From positions 83,898 through 147,897 of the forward strand of contig ADNK01001965.1 of the NCBI GenBank assembly GCA_000320545.1: DNA of 64,000 bases, given 5' to 3'. This DNA comes from Bigelowiella natans CCMP2755. Taxonomy: Eukaryota; Cercozoa; Chlorarachniophyceae. A program made the position numbers and the translations under genes. The notes beneath the pieces were generated by a model. It was not told the DNA's origin. It did no database searches and worked only from the letters and a program-made list of their open reading frames with translations. Below, piece after piece: positions 57,466-64,000 of this stretch (position 1 is the stretch's first letter; every line of letters starts with the position of its first letter).

Positions 57466-58897
57466 GGACATCAATACTTAGAATGATGTTCTTTGTGCTA
57501 ATTTAACCGTTGAAAAGCTGCTGCTGATTTACAGCACGTGACCTTAGATTCATGCTATTCCCACCACTTTAGTAGATATTTGTCAATGAAATAAATGCGT
57601 CGTGGTTTTGAAAAATGCCACACTTCTTTCGAAGTTCTCAAATTCAACAAATTGTTTAGTGAGAGCTGTCAGTCAAGCATCTTTCGCAAGATTTCAACCG
57701 CACAAACCAAAACCAATCGCGGCAGCACCAAGTTCATATCATTGCTTCAAATTGGAAGCGCAAGTTGACATCACTTCGTGTGGTCATCGTATCAATCAAT
57801 GTGAGGTTGGGCGCTGACACTCAAGCCTGGCGGACATCAATGTTTTGCGCAAGCAATCAATACAGCGCTGCTGAGTATATATGAGCTCGTGCATGTGCAG
57901 ATCTAGAGATGTGTGTGATGTCGGTCATGGCTAGCGACTGGTGGCACGGCACATGTGAACAACACTAGAACAGGTGCAATTTTCGTTTTCAAATCCATGA
58001 TAATTGCATGCTTGAAAGCGGATAGCAGGCTTTGTGCAAGCTTCACTCTACACGCAATGACATGACAATGCAGCTGTGCACACTCAACTGAAAGTGCTCT
58101 CCGGGATGTGATCAACAAGTCCAGAAGTCAAACATGAGTTTCATGCCACTTTCTAGCGTTGCTGAGCTCAAGTAGATGAGTGGGAAAAATTGATGAATGA
58201 ATTGATCATGCACATATTTCACATCGTTAAGATTGCTCAGAGAGTGTTGCCACCTTTTTTTCTCTTCTGGTCGTTGCAGATCGAGTTTTCCCTCGTGATT
58301 GGTGTCACACCAATTGGGGGGGAAAGAAGAAGAAGAGAAGTGTGCTGGAGCGGGAGGCCATCCGCACAGAATGCAACCCGAGAAACTCACACGAGAGCAT
58401 TGCAGATCTCCTCACATAGGACACCCGAGAACACTGTAGATCTAGACCTCGTCAGTGCGGAGAGAAAGAAGTCAATGATTGAACCTCATGTACATTTCAG
58501 TTACCATTAGTTGCTACGAGAAAAGAATTAACGGGAATGTGTCTAATTTAGGCTCAGAAATCCTTGTCGCAGGTAAAAAATCCATCGGTCGTTTTGCTTT
58601 ACCGGTAATCTCCTACGTAACTGTCTAATATCCCTACGAGTATCTCGTCCGCACCGTAGATCTAGAATAAACTAGATCGATCTATCGGGTATCGATCTTT
58701 CCCAGGATGGAGGGGGAGGGACAGGTAAGACTATCGCCTCTTGAACCCCGTATGCCAGCGTGATCTCCCTGAAACTTGTCTCTGCTCTGTGTATCTGTGT
58801 GCGTGTGTGTGTATGTTTGTTTTTGGGTTGGAAATTTCAATGCGTTTGAAAGAGAGACAACAAGGACAGCTGCAACAAAAGAAAACCAAAAAAAACG
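57466..58897. other. Spacer, partly TA-poor
   Basis: No gene supported. 57600-57840 has about four TA steps in 240 bases and again carries spurious open frames. From 58650 the sequence is the immediate 5' flank of the MyTH4-FERM gene, with GATCTAG words. Confidence 0.45.
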
Positions 58898-61800
58898 ATG
58901 GACGAATATAGGCTACTGATGATGATCGCTCCGGCGCTCGTCGTGATCCTAAGTAAGCGCAGTTATAGTGAGTGGTGAAGACGCGTTCTTAATAGACGAG
59001 CGATCAACTTGGATTTTTCATCCTTCAGGTGGATCTCCGTATCAAATTGTCCTTCTTGCAGCATTCTACATGGCATTCTTCGCATACTTTGAGGTTCTCC
59101 TTTCACTAAGACACAACCAAATTTACACTAGACAAGAGCATATACAGTCATTGTCAGACACACACGCAGCGTTCTGGGTATTATATCTTTCGGATCAATC
59201 CCTGCCAACTTTAATTTTGCGTATCTCAGCTACCGTCGAAAGTGGAAGGAAAGAAAGAGGAGACTAAAGTTCTCTTGTCCACATCCTGCTCCAGTCTACA
59301 TACAGCCTCTTCTGAGAATCCACTGACACTTGGAACGGAGGAGAAAGAGCCAGCTAAAGAGGGCACCGCCAAAGTTACTGCGATAAGGACTACGAGTCTT
59401 CGGAGCTTCGACGAAAAGGGCGAGAGTGAGAAGAAGCATGGCGTGAAGCACGTCAAATTCACCACGGATGAAAAGAGCAACGACGAGGGGCTGGATGCTG
59501 GGCGTCATTCGAACGATGGATTGTCGCCACCTAAGCAGCTAACACGGCTTTTGTCACTTCCTGACATAGAGGGGAAAGGATCCGAACCAGCTCAGCCGAC
59601 TTGCCCTTTAGATCAAGACGACCTGAACACCACTAATACTGAAAATGCGAGATCTGTGAAGCTCGATCATTCGCAAGATAGCCTAATGGTCAGGAGCGAA
59701 GATTCGCTCGCATCGAAGGTAAGTCTCGCCAGCCGACCCAACGACGTGAAGCAGACCGTTGATGATAACGATGAGAGAATTAGGCTACGACTTCCCGCAA
59801 AAGACCTCGGATACGACCAGAAACTTATCGAGTCCTTTGTAGAGACGATCGAAAAAGTAAAGCCCAGCAACCTTCCAACCATGATTCAGCTGCGATCCAC
59901 CTTTCTCCAGTACAAGAAGAAGGTTGAAGCTAGTTCTGCAGCGGAGAAGAAGACCCTACAAGACGAGGAGTTTGTTTTCGATGTCAATGACGGCGATCTA
60001 GATGATGTAGACGTCAGCAGTGATGAGGAGGAGGATGCAGAAGAGAAAAAAGAATATGCAATGGCGCATCATCGCAAAGGGTTCTTCCGAAGATTTTTCC
60101 ACATCGGCAAGGCTCATAACATCGACTCCCTTCTCACATTTAAGAAGTCGCTAATCAAGAAGGCTCTACTCAAGGTCAACCGAGACCATGACGAGATCGC
60201 CATTCAAACGTTCAAGAACATTATGAGCTTCATGAAGGACAGGTCTACTTCCAAGAGGGCAGAGGAGCACGCTCAGAAGCTCGTCAGCCTGGCGCTGCTG
60301 TCGGAGCAGAGGATACGCGACGAGATTTTTCTGCAGATCATCAAGCAGACTACTGGTCATCCGAAGATCGACCACTGCTTACTCGGCTGGAGCCTGATGC
60401 TGGTCTGCCTTGTCAGCTTCCAGCCCTCTGCGCATATCCGGCTCGAGCGCTACATTGGGAAAGCGATCCAGAACGCGGAGTCCTCCGCAGCCATCAAAGA
60501 GAGAGCGCGGCTTGCGAGAAGGGTGCTGGACATCATCCAGGACCGCGGGGAGCGGGCCGAAGCTCCCTCGAGCGAGGAGATCACAGCCATCATGAAGCTT
60601 GAGCTAGTTCCCGTGACGGTTCGCATTCCTGACACCAACTCAGACTCTAACCACGCTTTAACGGAGATCTTGGTCGACCCGTTCACGACTATCGCGGAGG
60701 CGGAGGAGATGATGATTCGCAAGCTCAACATCAGATTCACGCCAGGCTTCGGTTTATGTGAGGCGCACGACAGCCATCAGGAGCCCCTGCTGGGCGGGCA
60801 GCGTGTGCTGGATGTCACCTCCTCTTGGCAGGACAGCCTACACAAGGAAACTCTCCTGAATTCGTCACTCGCTAACCTTGGTTCTCCATCGCAGCAGCCC
60901 GAAGGCACGAGCGGGGCGAAGCCCGACCACCGGCGAACCAACTCTGTGCCAACAAGCATGACAGCGCTCAGAAAGCGCGCCCATACGCTCCAAGAGATGG
61001 AGGACAGAGAAAAGCTGAAGCTTGACCGCGGCAGGCTTCAGTTCTCAAAGGACAGTTATGAATACCTCCTTTTCCAGTCCCAGATCCCTGTCAACGTCTC
61101 TGGCCCGACGCGCTCGAGGAACATACTGCACGATGAGGTCTCGATCAACCTCCTCTACTGCCAGGCGAAGCGCGACGTGATGCAAAGCCGCATCGCAGTG
61201 GAAGAGAGAGATTTGCCTAAGCTGGCGTCGCTGAAACTGCACGTTGATCAGGGCGACTACAACGCCTCCGTACATGTGCCTGGAAGCTTACTGAAGGATC
61301 TTGAGAAGTACTTTCCAGCCGCGTCGCTGCCAAAGAACAAGCCGAAGTTCCTTCCAGAGCGAAAAGATCTGGAAGAGCAGCTCCTCCACAAGTACAAGAA
61401 GCTTGTCGGCGTGAAGCCACTACGAGCGAAAATCAAGTATCTTGAGTACGCGGAGAAGTCACCGATGTATGGGACGCAGTTCTACAGGGTCATGCAGAAC
61501 AAGCAGCTGCAACATCTTCCTGATTTCATCAATCTCGGCATTTCTTCGCGCGGCGTCGTCTTCCAGAATCCGGCCACAAAGGAAGTGGCGAACCAGTACG
61601 GCATGAAGGAAATAGTTACGTGGGGCCAATCTGCCACCAAATTTTTGCTCGTCATTGGCGACGTGATCCAGCAGAGAAAATTCACGTTCAAGACTCCCAA
61701 AGGGCTAGTCATCAAGCGGCTGGTGCAGAGCGGAATACAGATCCAAGTGTTCGAGACGCAGACTGCCGAAGCGGTGGCCGAAAACTACGCCACCAACTCC

Positions 61801-62043
61801 AAGTTTGGATTGACTACGGTTGCAATGGACACAACTGTTGCTAGATCGATGGTAGACTTGGGTGGTAGGGTCCGCAGGCTTAACAGCCGACCACGATCCA
61901 GGAGTGCGAGCCCCACCGAAAATGCTAGCAGCAGTCCGCGCATGCATTCGCATAGCAGGCTCCAGATTGGGCGTTCCAATACGTTTGCTGAGAACGAAAC
62001 TGTGGCTCAGCCTATAGAAGGTTCCGACGGGAAACACGACTAA
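58898..62043 (+). CDS. MyTH4-FERM protein with N-terminal hydrophobic segments, no motor
   Basis: Three exons close in phase: 58898-58952, 59029-59093 and a single 2.8-kb exon 59230-62043, giving about 977 residues. The ATG at 58898 is followed by two hydrophobic stretches (LLMMIAPALVVIL and IVLLAAFYMAFFAYF, residues about 6-40). Then come 280 charged, Ser-rich residues; a MyTH4 domain (about 323-483: FFHIGKAHNIDSLLTFKKS, EEHAQKLVSLALLSEQRIRD, EIFLQIIKQTTGHP); and a FERM domain (about 497-894: LVPVTVRIPD, YEYLLFQSQIPVN, PMYGTQFYRVMQ, LGISSRGVVFQNP, IVTWGQSATKFLLVIG). The tail is Arg/Ser-rich. MyTH4-FERM pairs bind microtubules and membrane-protein tails and normally sit on myosins or plant-type kinesins; no motor is present here. 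The second-exon donor could also be near 59180, adding about 29 residues. Confidence 0.85.
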
Positions 62044-62842
62044 CTCGAACTTTTTCGCGACAGACTAGTCATAACCATGATGAACAAACCTAAGCAAGCA
62101 TTCAAATGCATTGCATATTTGAGACATGCCGAGGTTTACGAACGCGACCATGTAACACTCTCTTGTACAGCAGTTGTAGAACCATGTCACCTGATGGCAC
62201 GTAGCAGAGTTTCTTTGCACCACGGCGGCCTGGCTAGTGCATTTTATTCAACACATGGTCAATTGCAATATGTGTGTAGCGGAGGGGATTGTGTAATTGT
62301 GTGCGCCTGTGTCACGTTGCATGGCCAGTGCCATGGCAATAGAATGAAGCCTCTTAGGGCTATGGCTAGGTAGCATTCGGCGCATTGACACATGCATCGC
62401 ACCACAAATTTCAGCGATTGACTAAAGATGCGCTATACATATGCGTAAACAACAACGCAAACAGACACATTGTTGTGATCAACACACCTTGCGCCCTCGT
62501 AGCATCATTGCTAGCATTGCAAGACGTAACTGCTGATGTGCGTTCACTCGTTGCCAGACGTCAACAAATCAAAGCAGCAGGTCCTGATTCCATCATGTGC
62601 TACGTACTGCATGCAAGGAGGAAAGGAAGAAATAGGTAATTGTAGGAGCCTATACATGTATGTCACATATGAGACGGATGTAGTAATGAATTGATTAAAT
62701 CTTTTCAATGGTCAACTTAATGTAGCTGTGCAATGCAGAGGCTACAGCGCTTAGGTTCTGTCTGTTTGTTTCCATAGCCACGTGTTGCATGCATGTGAAA
62801 GCAGCTTCTCTGTTTCCGTGTGCAGCATATGTACACATATAA

Positions 62843-62914
<72 letters not shown>

Positions 62915-63076
62915 AAGTCCAAAACTCATTCGAGCATGGAAACGGCTCAGAGGAATGGCTGGAGAATCGCTTTTCGGAGTCGTAGTCCTCTCTCGCCCCA
63001 TCCGCTGGCTACTGTTTGAGGACATCAAAGCATCCTCTTCGAGCTCCTTTGCAGCCGCCTAGCTAGTTATAATGCC
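62044..63076. other. Downstream spacer with (CA)n(TA)n tract
   Basis: No gene supported. A compound microsatellite, CA at about 62846-62874 then TA to about 62910, is present. The region 62070-62640 has the GCATG/TGCAC texture seen in other gaps. Confidence 0.5.
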
Positions 63077-63456
63077 TCAAACACTTTCGCTTTCTTCAAG
63101 GGTGTCTTTTCTTCTCCGTCTTCTTCTTCTGCTGCTGCTGTTCTGCCTAACCGAATTCACTTCCTTTTCATCGTCCCCTCCCCCCCCCCTATCATCGGAA
63201 TTAGACTCTTTTGCCACGATGCTTCCAGTGCTTACTGAGATAGTGCCTCGACGCGATCGAGGGGAGGGGTCACTGGTGTTCCCGGTTGCTTTTACCACAA
63301 GAGTGTCACGGTGCAGAAATGCGTGCTGCTTCTCTTTCTTCAGGCGGCCACTGCTGCTGCTGCTACTGCTCGAGCTCGAGAATGCAGGAGGCGATGTCTT
63401 CAGCAGCGATGATGAGGTTATCACACTGGGGGACACAGCTCCATGGGGCGGCGAAC
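63077..63456 (-). CDS. Possible C-terminal exon of a Ser/Arg-rich protein
   Basis: A minus-strand frame enters after a CACATCGCAG acceptor at 63457 and reads GSPPHGAVSPSVITSSSLL, a Ser run, LKKEKQHAFLHRDTLVV, GTISVSTGSIVAKESN, a Gly/Asp patch and an Arg run, stopping with TGA at 63077. Composition is protein-like but low-complexity, and no upstream exon was confirmed. It may belong to a gene that continues past the window's right edge. Confidence 0.3.
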
Positions 63457-63594
63457 CTGCGATGTGTACACACACACGCACACACACACACACATATATA
63501 TATTCGTCGTCAATTGTCTTTGCTCAGGGATGTTCATTCGCATCAGTTTCTGAGACCGACATACCACCGGCATGATGCCCAATCTTGGAGCAGC

Positions 63595-63628
<34 letters not shown>

Positions 63629-63772
63629 GCGCGGTATTGCTAGCAGCAGCTCTACCGAATGGAGCAGGAGTCATGATCGGGGTGGGGCGCTGAGGGGAGG
63701 GGATGGCGGCGGTAACTACTGCCCCGTGGTCTATACTGCTACTGCTGCTCGGGCGATAATGATGATGATGAC

Positions 63773-63803
<31 letters not shown>

Positions 63804-64000
63804 GTGTGCAAAAGCAGTTGATGAGGTAGCGGCGGCGTGTGGAGCAGCAGGCGCGGCTTTGCTCCTGGGAAGAGGAGGGGGGGGGGGGAGGGGTGTGATG
63901 AGAATTTTTCTGCGGACGAAAATGAGGTTTCGGATGCCCCTCAGACTAGGCGGACTCCTCGGGACCTCCCGGTAACCTATCTACGCGGGGATAACAACCC
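63457..64000. other. Right end, simple-sequence rich, possible plus-strand exon
   Basis: Contains CA (about 63468-63494), CAA triplets (about 63592-63628) and ATG triplets (about 63755-63803). At 63899-63969 the plus strand reads ENFSADENEVSDAPQTRR and TPRDLP before a GTAACC donor, which looks like an exon fragment running off the window. Confidence 0.35.

Noticed and set aside
62820-63062. Frames with His-Thr and Ile-Tyr runs
   Set aside because: Translations of the CA/TA compound microsatellite.
1-64000. CRISPR array, insertion sequences, prophage or biosynthetic operon
   Set aside because: The window is intron-rich eukaryotic DNA. Direct repeats seen are microsatellites without spacers, and no transposase, integrase or reverse transcriptase sequence was recognised.

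Overview
This 64-kb window is nuclear DNA from an intron-dense eukaryotic microbe. Many genes are cut into short exons by GT-AG introns of about 50-300 bases, simple-sequence tracts are abundant, and there is one tRNA and no operon structure. A type-II 3-oxoacyl-ACP synthase III (KAS III) with a signal-peptide-like leader followed by a Ser/Lys/Arg-rich stretch points to an alga whose plastid is surrounded by extra membranes. A chlorarachniophyte-like alga is one possibility, but that is inference from gene content and architecture only.

Left third (1-22 kb): a microsatellite-rich, gene-poor end; a drug/metabolite-type transporter (4.45-6.36 kb, +); a 535-base stretch with no TA dinucleotide; the ubiquinone-biosynthesis protein COQ4 in at least 13 small exons (7.7-9.6 kb, +); a Mediator MED20-like gene (-); a plant/alga-type calcineurin-like phosphoesterase (11.9-14.4 kb, +); pantothenate synthetase (15.3-18.0 kb, -); an uncharacterised membrane protein (-); and an acidic protein with a PP1-docking-like motif (+).

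Middle (23-45 kb): a UBA/Cys-pair protein, a TMEM144-family membrane protein, an initiator tRNA-Met, an MTHFR-like TIM-barrel protein just downstream of a DUF2256 reading frame, an unknown protein, the ribosome-biogenesis factor SLX9, a three-finger C2H2 zinc-finger protein and an SCP/CTDSP-type phosphatase.

Right third (45-64 kb): a CTAG-saturated non-coding block, a CaMKK-like kinase with unusual catalytic residues, a small KOW-like protein, an unknown basic protein, plastid-type KAS III in 15 exons, a gamma-glutamylcyclotransferase-like protein, and a large MyTH4-FERM protein with hydrophobic N-terminal segments and no motor. The last 2 kb are again simple-sequence rich.

The genes do not form one pathway. 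They are ordinary neighbours in a eukaryotic genome: metabolism (COQ4, PanC, KAS III, MTHFR-like), gene expression (MED20, SLX9, zinc finger, tRNA), signalling (kinase, phosphatases) and membrane transport. Exon chains given for the transporter, COQ4, phosphoesterase, SLX9, zinc finger, phosphatase, kinase, KAS III, GGCT-like and MyTH4-FERM genes were checked by hand for GT-AG borders and phase continuity. Others are partial. Coordinates of CDS features span introns. The most novel signals are compositional (TA-free islands and the CTAG block), followed by the membrane-anchored MyTH4-FERM protein and the DUF2256/MTHFR-like arrangement.
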